Origin: an uncultured Bordetella sp.
GTDB taxonomy: Bacteria > Pseudomonadota > Gammaproteobacteria > Burkholderiales > Burkholderiaceae_B
Direction of reading: 5' to 3'
Length of the DNA: 7,755 bases
Assembly (NCBI GenBank): GCA_937881145.1
Contig: CALGFL010000379.1
Coordinates: 1 to 7,755 of the forward strand
Positions within the stretch are counted from its first letter, which is position 1. Every line of letters starts with the position of its first letter. The position numbers were made by a program, and so were the translations under genes. Positions 1 to 5,695 of this stretch are shown one piece after another. Under the pieces are notes generated by a model, which had not been told where the DNA came from, did no database searches, and saw only the letters and a list, made by a program, of their open reading frames with translations.

Positions 1-664
1 CGGGACCGCGCTTGCCGTCTTCCTCGGGCTGGAAGGCCGTGCCTTCGCGCTTGTTCTTGAGCATGGCCAGGGCATGCATGGGAATGTCGGGGCGGGTGGT
101 CGCGTCGGGCGCGGGCGAGAGGTCGTCGGTATTGGTTTCGCCGGGCACCTTGAACACGGTGATGGTCAGGCTCTTGGCCAGTTCCGGGCGGCTGGTGAAC
201 CATTCGGCGTCGGCCCAGCTTTGAATGACTGCACGGGCATTGGCGTTGCCCTTGTCGGCCTTTTCTTTCACGTCGTGGAAGGCATCGAACATCAGCAGCG
301 TCGTCTTCAGGCCGTTGGCGGCGATGGTGCCCACTTGCGGGTCGTCGAGCAGTTCGATCAGCGGCGAGACGTTGTAGCCGCCCAGCATGGTGCCCAGAAG
401 CTCGGTGGCCTTGGCGCGCGAGATCAGCGCGTTCTTTTCCTTGCCCAGCGCCACGGCGGCCAGATAGGAAGCCTTGACCTTGGCGGCGTCGTCCACGCCG
501 GCCGGAACGCGGTGCGTCAGCAGCTCGAGCAGGTTGTCGGCCTCGCCGGCAGGCGGGTTTTTCAGCAGTTCGATCAGATCTGCGGTCTGCTGAGCCGACA
601 GGGGCAGGGGAGGTATGCCCAGCGCGGCGCGTTCGGCGACATGTTGACGGTACTTTTCGAGCAT
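1..664 (-). CDS. acnB: Aconitate hydratase B, N-terminal part (gene continues beyond left edge)
   Basis: Aconitase B interconverts citrate and isocitrate in the cytoplasm through a [4Fe-4S] cluster (TCA cycle). In many bacteria it also acts on methylcitrate-pathway intermediates. The minus strand is open from an ATG at 664-662 to the window edge, giving 221 residues with no stop. The family usually has about 860 residues, so only the first quarter is present. Recognised AcnB blocks are LLKNPPAGE (about 33-41), ELLGTMLGGYN (88-98), IQSWADAEWF (147-156) and TVFKVPGETNTDDLSPAPDA (169-188). The first ~160 residues match the HEAT-like domain that distinguishes AcnB from AcnA, followed by the start of the swivel domain. 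The cluster-binding cysteines lie outside the window. The ATG start gives MLEKYRQHVAERAA, matching the usual AcnB N-terminus. No clear Shine-Dalgarno precedes it; the leader just upstream is pyrimidine-rich. It is divergent from dusA and has its own promoter. Identity is near certain; enzyme activity cannot be judged from this fragment. Confidence 0.97.
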   Translation of the reverse strand, partial: MLEKYRQHVAERAALGIPPLPLSAQQTADLIELLKNPPAGEADNLLELLTHRVPAGVDDAAKVKASYLAAVALGKEKNALISRAKATELLGTMLGGYNVSPLIELLDDPQVGTIAANGLKTTLLMFDAFHDVKEKADKGNANARAVIQSWADAEWFTSRPELAKSLTITVFKVPGETNTDDLSPAPDATTRPDIPMHALAMLKNKREGTAFQPEEDGKRGP

Positions 665-711
665 GATGAGTCTGCGTAAAAAGGGGGTTGGAGAGACGAT
701 GGATGGTCGCC

Positions 712-740
712 ATTGTAGAGGCAAGCTGCTACGCTGGCAA
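712..740 (-). promoter_or_regulatory. Predicted sigma-70 promoter of acnB
   Basis: On the minus strand there is TTGCCA (740-735, five of six matches to TTGACA), a 17-bp spacer, then TACAAT (717-712, five of six matches to TATAAT). This is near-consensus geometry. Transcription would start around 705, giving a leader of about 40 nt before the acnB ATG at 664. The leader lacks a purine-rich ribosome binding site. No transcript data are available here; the call rests only on motif match and position. Confidence 0.6.
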
Positions 741-761
741 TACTCTTATATCTTATATAAG
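734..761 (+). promoter_or_regulatory. Possible promoter of dusA, overlapping the acnB -35 box
   Basis: On the plus strand there is CTGGCA (734-739, four of six matches to the -35 consensus), a 16-bp spacer, then TATAAG (756-761, five of six matches to the -10 consensus). This places a start near 768, about 19 nt before the dusA ATG at 787. The -35 box is the near mirror image of the acnB -35 box at 735-740, so the two promoters would be back to back on shared DNA. An alternative -10, GATAAT at 775-780, would put the start at or next to the ATG and give a leaderless message, but it has no good -35. Weaker than the acnB promoter call. Confidence 0.35.
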
Positions 762-762
762 A
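744..762. promoter_or_regulatory. Palindromic operator candidate TCTTATATAAGA between acnB and dusA
   Basis: Positions 751-762 read TCTTATATAAGA, a perfect 12-bp inverted repeat. The left half is also tandemly repeated: TCTTATA occurs at 744-750 and again at 751-757. The palindrome centre lies about 51 bp upstream of the predicted acnB start and overlaps the candidate dusA -10. Short A/T-rich palindromes of this form are typical of dimeric regulators such as GntR-family proteins, and GntR-type regulators are often encoded next to TCA-cycle genes in betaproteobacteria. Assignment to any particular regulator is inference. It stands out strongly in an otherwise GC-rich sequence. Confidence 0.5.
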
Positions 763-786
763 CATGAAAAATGCGATAATTCTTCG

Positions 787-1803
787 ATGAGTTTCTCCGC
801 CGCCTCCGACGCATGGCGCCTGTCTGTCGCGCCCATGATCGACGTCACCGACCGCCACTGCCGCTATTTCCATCGGCTGCTGGCGCCGCGCGCGCGGCTC
901 TACACCGAAATGATCACCACCGGCGCGCTGTTGCACGGCGACGTCGCGCGCCATCTGGACTTCGACGAGGCCGAGCATCCCGTGGCCCTGCAGCTGGGCG
1001 GCAGCGAGCCCCAGGCCTTGGCAAGATCGGCCAAGCTGGGCCGGCAATGGGGCTATGACGAGATCAATCTCAATTGCGGCTGCCCCTCCGAGCGCGTGCA
1101 GAAGGGCGCTTTCGGCGCCTGCCTGATGGCCGAGCCCGATCTCGTGGCCGATTGCGTCAAGGCCATGCAGGACGCGGTCGACATTCCCGTCACGGTCAAG
1201 CATCGCCTGGGTCTGGACTACGACGACTCCTATGCATTCGTGCGCGATTTCGTCGGTAAACTCTACGACACGGGCTGCCGCGTGTTCGTGGTGCACGCCC
1301 GCAACGCCGTTCTCAAGGGCCTTTCACCCAAAGAGAACCGCGACATTCCGCCGCTGCGCTACGACGCGGCCATGCAACTCAAGCGCGATTTTCCCGATTG
1401 CGTGGTGGTGCTCAACGGCGGCCTGGCCGACGCCGCGCAGGCCCAGGCCGATGGCGCGGGTTTTGACGGCGTGATGCTGGGCCGCGCCGCCTGGCATACG
1501 CCGCGCGTCCTGTCCGAGCTGTCCATGCGGTTTTGGCCCTCCGTGCGTTTGCCTTCGGATGCCCAAGTGGTCGACGCCATGACGGCCTATGCCGCCCGCC
1601 AGGTGGCAGCGGGCGTTCCGCTGCGCGTCATGGTGCGGCCCATGCTGGGTCTGACCAATGGGCTGTCGGGTGCGCGCCGCTGGCGGCGTATGCTGTCCGA
1701 TCCGATGCGCCTGGCAGCCAATGATCCCGGCCTGATCTACGAAGTCTGGCGCAGTCTGCAAACCGGCCGCGACGCGCCCGAGGCGGCCGTCGCTCAGACC
1801 TGA
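787..1803 (+). CDS. dusA: tRNA-dihydrouridine(20/20a) synthase DusA
   Basis: This flavoenzyme reduces uridine to dihydrouridine in the tRNA D-loop (positions 20/20a for the DusA class) using FMN and NADPH, in the cytoplasm. The protein has 338 residues, normal for the family. It shows the FMN-binding TIM-barrel start SVAPMIDVTDRHCRYF (13-28), then YTEMITTGALLHGD (39-52), LQLGGSEP (68-75), the catalytic-cysteine loop NCGCPSERVQKGAFGACLM (96-114; acid cysteine C99), VKHRLG (137-142, catalytic-site lysine K138), FVVHARNA (167-174), VLNGGL (208-213) and the phosphate-binding segment GVMLGRAAW (228-236). The loop following the cysteine and the YTEM-TTGA block are DusA-like rather than DusB or DusC. 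The frame is open upstream to about 688, but that stretch has no family similarity and crosses the promoter region, so ATG 787 (MSFSAASDAWRLSVAP) is preferred. No Shine-Dalgarno is visible. It is divergent from acnB and followed after 20 bp by the cyclase gene, which may be co-transcribed. Confidence 0.95.
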   Translation: MSFSAASDAWRLSVAPMIDVTDRHCRYFHRLLAPRARLYTEMITTGALLHGDVARHLDFDEAEHPVALQLGGSEPQALARSAKLGRQWGYDEINLNCGCPSERVQKGAFGACLMAEPDLVADCVKAMQDAVDIPVTVKHRLGLDYDDSYAFVRDFVGKLYDTGCRVFVVHARNAVLKGLSPKENRDIPPLRYDAAMQLKRDFPDCVVVLNGGLADAAQAQADGAGFDGVMLGRAAWHTPRVLSELSMRFWPSVRLPSDAQVVDAMTAYAARQVAAGVPLRVMVRPMLGLTNGLSGARRWRRMLSDPMRLAANDPGLIYEVWRSLQTGRDAPEAAVAQT

Positions 1804-1821
1804 CCAGGAGCGCACAGGTTT
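1796..1821 (+). promoter_or_regulatory. Hairpin at the dusA/cyclase junction with AGGAG in its loop
   Basis: The segment can fold into a 7-bp stem. AGACCTG (1796-1802) pairs with CAGGTTT (1815-1821), including one G-U pair, and the loop is 12 nt. A run of five T covers 1819-1823. The stem covers the end of dusA and its stop codon. The AGGAG sequence (1806-1810) sits in the loop, 13 nt ahead of the ATG at 1824, which is too far for ideal initiation on linear RNA. The fold could be a weak terminator after dusA or could bring the AGGAG closer to the start codon. Both are inference; the stem is modest. Confidence 0.3.
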
Positions 1822-1823
1822 TT

Positions 1824-3359
1824 ATGCATCGCGAACTCAACAGACTCCCGCTGACCTTGATTTCGCGCATGCTGACACCCAAGGGGGTGATTGCGAGCGC
1901 GACCCTGCTCTGGGCTAGCGTGATCGCCCTTTGTGGCTGGATCGCCTATCAGTCGTACCTCGAAGCCATCAAACTGGCCGAGCAGAACGCGCACAATCTG
2001 CTGGTGGCGATCGAGAGAGACCTCGACCGTACCGTCAAGTCATACAACCTGTCGCTGGAGGCGGCGATAAACGGCGCGCGAGACAGCCGGGTCATGGCCT
2101 TGCCAACGGATCTGCGCAACGCGGTTCTTTTCGACAATTCGGCAACGCAGCGGTATTTCGGCACCATCGTCCTACTCGATGCACAGGGCCGGGTCATCGC
2201 CGATTCATCGAGTATCGACTCTTCGTCCGCGACAGATCTATCCGATCGGCAGTCGTACCGGGTGCACCGGCAAGACCCGCGGCTCGATTTCTGGATGAGT
2301 CCGCCGCATTCGTCCCGGCGCCGTCCCGGCGCGACGGAAATCACCGTCAGCCGCCGAGTCAGCGCTCCGGACGGAAGCTTTGCCGGTGTCGTCATCGGAA
2401 CCATAAATCTCGATTTCTTCCGATCGCTGCTCGACGGCCTCGACCTCAAGCGATTGGGTGCGGCGGCGATACTCATGACCGACGGCAGCCTGTTGGCAAA
2501 GGCGCCCTACAGCCAGGCCCTTGTCGGGCGCAATATCGGCTCGAACTCGATCTTCCGCAAATTGATGCAAGAGCGATCCGGGTTCTTGTGGGGAATGACC
2601 AGTTTCGACGGCGTCAAGCGCCTGCACGTTTTCAGGCAAGTTCGGAATCTTCCTCTGATCGTCGATATCTCTCCATCGGAAGACGACATCCTTGCAGACT
2701 GGAAAGACCAATCGTTTCTCGTGCTCGCGCTGGGGCTGCTTTTTGGTCTGGTGATCCTGCCCACGTCTTTTCTTTTCGCGCGCGAATTGGCGCATCGACG
2801 GGTATCGGAAATCGAGTTGCGCCGCCAGGCGCACCTGGACCCCCTGACCGGACTGGAAAACCGGGGCTCCTTCGACCGCTCGCTGCAAAAAGCCTGCGCG
2901 CTTTCGAGCCGCACGGGTTCGCCGGTGTCCTTGCTGTTTTTCGATCTCGACAAATTCAAAACGTATAACGACACCTATGGGCATCAGGCGGGGGACGAGG
3001 TATTGAAGCGCGCGACCGCGGCCGCGAGCCAGGTACTGCAGAGATCGACGGACCGCTTCGCACGCTACGGTGGCGAGGAGTTCGTCGCGATTCTGGAAGG
3101 GGCGGATCAAATGCAGGCGGCGGAGATCGCGGAGCGGGTCCGCGCGAGCGTCGAGAATCTCCAGATCGTCCACGCCGGCAGCGCGACCGGGAGTGTCACG
3201 ATCAGCATCGGCGTCGCCAGCGTCAGCGGCGACGGCGCGACGCCGCAAGGGCTCATTGGCCTGGCCGACGAGGCCCTGTACGACGCCAAGGCCGCGGGCA
3301 GAAATTGCGTAAAGCAAGCCTCCCCGGCGCATCGCGCCACGGACGCCGGTCCGTCCTGA
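1824..3359 (+). CDS. Membrane-bound diguanylate cyclase with periplasmic Cache/PDC-like sensor (GGEEF protein)
   Basis: The predicted enzyme makes cyclic di-GMP from two GTP in response to a periplasmic signal. It has 511 residues. A short cytoplasmic N-terminus is followed by a membrane segment at about 21-42 (GVIASATLLWASVIALCGWI), a periplasmic region at about 43-293, a second membrane segment at about 297-319, and a GGDEF domain at about 335-498. The periplasmic part resembles double-Cache/PDC sensors of cyclases: DLSDRQSYRVHRQDPRLDFW (138-157), TVSRRVSAPDGSFAGVVIGT (174-193), then a second Cache-like half with LMTDGSLLAKAP (217-228). The active site is RYGGEEF (414-420), with the metal-binding FDLDKFK (373-379) and SIGVAS (461-466). 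An RxxD inhibitory site, RSTD (407-410), sits exactly five residues before GGEEF, so product inhibition is expected. No EAL domain is present. The ATG at 1824 lies 5 nt after a weak AGG; M16 is a possible alternative. Codon use looks less G/C-biased at third positions than in flanking genes. The ligand is unknown. Confidence 0.92.
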   Translation: MHRELNRLPLTLISRMLTPKGVIASATLLWASVIALCGWIAYQSYLEAIKLAEQNAHNLLVAIERDLDRTVKSYNLSLEAAINGARDSRVMALPTDLRNAVLFDNSATQRYFGTIVLLDAQGRVIADSSSIDSSSATDLSDRQSYRVHRQDPRLDFWMSPPHSSRRRPGATEITVSRRVSAPDGSFAGVVIGTINLDFFRSLLDGLDLKRLGAAAILMTDGSLLAKAPYSQALVGRNIGSNSIFRKLMQERSGFLWGMTSFDGVKRLHVFRQVRNLPLIVDISPSEDDILADWKDQSFLVLALGLLFGLVILPTSFLFARELAHRRVSEIELRRQAHLDPLTGLENRGSFDRSLQKACALSSRTGSPVSLLFFDLDKFKTYNDTYGHQAGDEVLKRATAAASQVLQRSTDRFARYGGEEFVAILEGADQMQAAEIAERVRASVENLQIVHAGSATGSVTISIGVASVSGDGATPQGLIGLADEALYDAKAAGRNCVKQASPAHRATDAGPS

Positions 3360-3370
3360 GCGGAAAAGAT

Positions 3371-3394
3371 CACCGAACCCTTTTGGATCGGGTG
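3371..3394 (+). terminator. Weak imperfect hairpin after the cyclase gene
   Basis: CCGAACC (3373-3379) pairs with GGATCGG (3385-3391) with one A-A mismatch and a CTTTT loop. An outer CA/TG extension is possible with a bulged G. It starts 12 bp after the cyclase stop, where a terminator would be expected, but it is followed by a G/C-rich stretch rather than a T-run. It may therefore be a Rho-dependent pause site or simply chance. This is the only terminator-like structure I found between the cyclase and the amidohydrolase. Confidence 0.2.
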
Positions 3395-3493
3395 GCGCGC
3401 GCTAAAGCAGGCAAGCGGATTATTGCAAAACGTCACGGCTCGGCAAGGGTTTACGAGGATATGGTGCCCCAGGTCATTAAATTAAGTTAGTCA

Positions 3494-3507
3494 GTTCAAA
3501 TCTGAAC
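3494..3507. promoter_or_regulatory. Inverted repeat GTTCA-N4-TGAAC just upstream of the amidohydrolase
   Basis: GTTCA (3494-3498) and TGAAC (3503-3507) are perfect 5-bp inverted arms around AATC. The repeat directly follows an A/T-rich stretch (3476-3490) and directly precedes the ribosome binding site (3509-3513). This could be an operator for a dimeric regulator of the uptake cluster or a small hairpin in the leader. I could not find a convincing -35/-10 pair in 3360-3508, so the promoter of the cluster is not located. The arms are short enough to occur by chance. Confidence 0.3.
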
Positions 3508-3521
3508 CAGAGGTGCGCGAG

Positions 3522-4766
3522 ATGTCCGCTTATCTGTTCAAGAATTTTCAGATGCTCGAGCCCACACTGGACGAGCCGCGCGAGGGTTATCAGATCCTCA
3601 CCGAAGATGGCTTGATCAGGGAGGTATCGGACAAACCCGTTGCCAGCGCCGGCGCTGTCGTGATCGACTGCGGCGGCAGGACGCTGATGCCGGGCCTCAT
3701 CGATTCTCATGTTCACGTCTACCTGTCCGAGGTATCGATTCCGTCGCTGGAAAAGGTGCCCCTCACGCTGATGACCGCACGGGGCGCCAGGCAGATGAAG
3801 GCCATGCTCGATCGTGGCTTCACCACGGTGCGCGACACGGGCGGCGCCGACTGGGGCATCAAGCAGGCCGTGGCCGAAGGCGACTTGCCCGGGCCGCGCC
3901 TGTTTATCGCGGGCCGCCCCATCGGCCCCTCGGGCGGCCACTCCGATCCGCGCCGCCGCACCGATTCCAGAACCTATAGCGGCATGTCGTGTTCGTGCTG
4001 CAATGCCATGGCGTTTACCCATAACGTGTCCGACGGCGTCGACGCGGTGCGCCGTTCGGTGCGTGAAGAAATGCGCCAGGGTGTGGACCACATCAAGCTC
4101 ATGATGTCGGGCGGCGTCGCATCGCCTTACGATCCCCTGGATTCCCTGCAGCTCAGCCCCGAAGAGGTCACCGTCGCCGTCGAGGAAGCCCGGTCCTTCG
4201 GCCGCTATGTCACGGCGCACGCCTATACGCCCGAGGCGATCACCCGGGCGGCCATGTGCGGCGTGCGCGGCATCGAGCACGGCAATCTCATCGACGCCGC
4301 CGCCGCGCGCCTGATGGCCGAGAAGGGCATGTACCTGACCGCCAACCTGGTGGCCTATTACGCCATGCGCGAGCGCGCCGCCCAGTTCGGCATGAACGCC
4401 GACATGCTGGCCAAGAACGATCTGGTCATCGAGGGCGGCTTGCGTTCGCTGGAAATCTGCAAGAAGGCGGGAGTGCCCGTCGCCTACGGCAGCGATCTGC
4501 TCGGACAGCTGCAGGTGGACCAGTCGCGCGAATTCCTGATCCGCAGCGAAGTCCTGTCGCCGATGGAAATCATCCGCTCGGCCACGCTGATCGGCGCCGA
4601 GATCCTGCGCATGCAAGGCAAGCTGGGCACGCTCAAGCCGGGCGCCTACGCCGATCTGCTGCTGATCGACGGCAATCCGCTCAAAGACCTGGGGCTGTTC
4701 CAGGACCAGGGGGCGCACATCCCCGTCATCATGCAAGGCGGCAAGTTCTACAAGCACGCACTCTGA
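3522..4766 (+). CDS. Metal-dependent amidohydrolase (imidazolonepropionase / Xaa-Pro dipeptidase-like)
   Basis: This is a predicted cytoplasmic hydrolase of the amidohydrolase superfamily. The group includes imidazolonepropionase-like enzymes, Xaa-Pro dipeptidases and ochratoxinase-type amidases. It has 414 residues and no signal peptide. After an N-terminal beta segment (about 1-55) comes the metal-binding HVH of LIDSHVHVYL (59-68; H63 and H65). Next are TTVRDTGGA (101-109), the bridging lysine in HIKLMMSGGVASP (190-202; K192, probably carboxylated), TAHAYT (231-236; H233), RGIEHGNL (249-256; H253), YGSDLLG (322-328; D325) and the closing segment LGTLKPGAYADLLLIDGNPL (368-387). All expected metal ligands of the two-metal type are present. 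The ATG at 3522 is chosen because AGAGG (3509-3513) sits 8 nt upstream; a GTG three codons earlier overlaps that site. It carries an unusual cysteine cluster, CSCC, at 157-160. It is followed after 15 bp by a transporter permease, suggesting it hydrolyses the imported compound. The substrate cannot be named. Confidence 0.9.
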   Translation: MSAYLFKNFQMLEPTLDEPREGYQILTEDGLIREVSDKPVASAGAVVIDCGGRTLMPGLIDSHVHVYLSEVSIPSLEKVPLTLMTARGARQMKAMLDRGFTTVRDTGGADWGIKQAVAEGDLPGPRLFIAGRPIGPSGGHSDPRRRTDSRTYSGMSCSCCNAMAFTHNVSDGVDAVRRSVREEMRQGVDHIKLMMSGGVASPYDPLDSLQLSPEEVTVAVEEARSFGRYVTAHAYTPEAITRAAMCGVRGIEHGNLIDAAAARLMAEKGMYLTANLVAYYAMRERAAQFGMNADMLAKNDLVIEGGLRSLEICKKAGVPVAYGSDLLGQLQVDQSREFLIRSEVLSPMEIIRSATLIGAEILRMQGKLGTLKPGAYADLLLIDGNPLKDLGLFQDQGAHIPVIMQGGKFYKHAL

Positions 4767-4781
4767 GGCCGGAGCCGGGCG

Positions 4782-5651
4782 ATGCTCGATACATCGACCA
4801 TGAGAGCGGGCAATGCGCCGGCGCCTGCCGCGCGCATCAAGCGGTACAGGCCTTCGTTCGGACGATGCATGCTCTTGTCCAGCGCTGCCCTGGTGCTGGC
4901 CTTCATTTTGCTGCCGCTCGTCTTCGTGATCTGGATGTCGGTTTTCCGCCAGGAAATACCGACTTTTCCGCCTGACGGATACTCCCTGCGCTGGTTCAAG
5001 GCCGTCTTCGGCCAGGACGTCTTCGTCCAGGGCTTGCTGCTGTCGTTGCAGGTGACGGCCATGGCGACGCTGTTGGCCATGGCGCTGGGCACGGCCGCCG
5101 CGCTGGCCCTGGTGCGCACCAAAATGCCGTTCAAGGGCTTCTTCAACAACCTGCTGCTCACGCCCATGGTCCTGCCGGGGGTGGTGCTGGGCGCCGCCAT
5201 CTATGTGGCGCAGATCGAGGTCGAAATGCTTACCCAATGGCCATTGCTGGGCTCCTTCTGGGGCTTGGCGCTGGCGCATGCCCTGGTGGTGCTGCCCTGG
5301 GTGGTGCGGCTCATCGGCGCCAATCTGGTCGGTCTCGATCCGGCCATCGAAGAGGCCGCCAAGAACCTGGGGGCGCATCCCTGGGCCGTGTTCTGGCGCA
5401 TTACGCTGCCCAGCATACGCCCTGGCCTGGTGGCGGCGGCATTGCTGGGCGGAGTGATCTCGTTCGGCAATCTAGAGATGAGCCTGTTCCTGGTCGGCCC
5501 GGGAGAAACCACCTTGCCCATCGCCATCCTGCAGTATCTGGAATGGAAGATCGATCCCACCGTCGCGGCCGTCTCCGTGATGCAGATTCTTCTGATCGCG
5601 GTCGCGCTGATCGCATCGGACCGCTTCGTGCGCCTGAGCCGGATCGTCTGA
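4782..5651 (+). CDS. ABC transporter permease, polyamine type (PotC-like)
   Basis: This is an inner-membrane subunit of an ABC importer of the polyamine/opine/PotC class. It has 289 residues. The cytoplasmic N-terminus (1-30) is rich in Arg, Lys and Ala. About six membrane segments follow, roughly at 31-54, 85-110, 122-143, 157-180, 214-237 and 262-280. The cytoplasmic EAA loop that docks the ATPase is visible at 190-214 (EEAAKNLGAHPWAVFWRITL and the following PSIRPG). The periplasmic segment after the first helix contains SLRWFKAVFG (68-77), typical of PotC-type proteins. The ATG at 4782 has GGAG 7 nt upstream; a second in-frame ATG at 4800 is possible. It lies 15 bp after the amidohydrolase stop and 44 bp before the ATPase, all on the same strand. 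Importers of this class normally use two different permeases, and only this one is in the window. Confidence 0.92.
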   Translation: MLDTSTMRAGNAPAPAARIKRYRPSFGRCMLLSSAALVLAFILLPLVFVIWMSVFRQEIPTFPPDGYSLRWFKAVFGQDVFVQGLLLSLQVTAMATLLAMALGTAAALALVRTKMPFKGFFNNLLLTPMVLPGVVLGAAIYVAQIEVEMLTQWPLLGSFWGLALAHALVVLPWVVRLIGANLVGLDPAIEEAAKNLGAHPWAVFWRITLPSIRPGLVAAALLGGVISFGNLEMSLFLVGPGETTLPIAILQYLEWKIDPTVAAVSVMQILLIAVALIASDRFVRLSRIV

Positions 5652-5695
5652 CAGTTTTCGCACATAACCACGCGTCGAAGGGGCGCTAATACCTT

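Noticed and set aside
688..786. Upstream in-frame extension of dusA by 33 codons
   Set aside because: The extension crosses the promoter and palindrome and resembles nothing in DusA proteins; the ATG at 787 gives the normal N-terminus.
574..1296. Open frame of 240 codons on the minus strand overlapping the start of acnB and dusA
   Set aside because: It crosses the divergent promoter region and overlaps the acnB coding frame out of phase; no domain seen.
1931..2968. Open frame of 345 codons on the plus strand inside the cyclase in another frame
   Set aside because: Arg/Pro-rich shadow of the cyclase, without motifs or a plausible ribosome binding site.
2238..3332. Open frame of 364 codons on the minus strand opposite the cyclase
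   Set aside because: No family similarity visible, composition typical of an antisense shadow, and the plus strand encodes intact GGDEF motifs.
3305..3490. Small open frame of 61 codons spanning the end of the cyclase and the following gap
   Set aside because: Starts inside the cyclase, has no ribosome binding site and no recognisable motif; most likely non-coding.
3513..3521. GTG start three codons upstream for the amidohydrolase
   Set aside because: It overlaps the AGAGG ribosome binding site, which is correctly spaced for the ATG at 3522.
3477..5378. Long open frame of 633 codons on the minus strand, opposite the amidohydrolase and permease
   Set aside because: It is His/Gln/Arg-rich with no recognisable domain, and mirrors two clearly identified plus-strand genes. 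Such antisense frames arise from third-position G/C bias.
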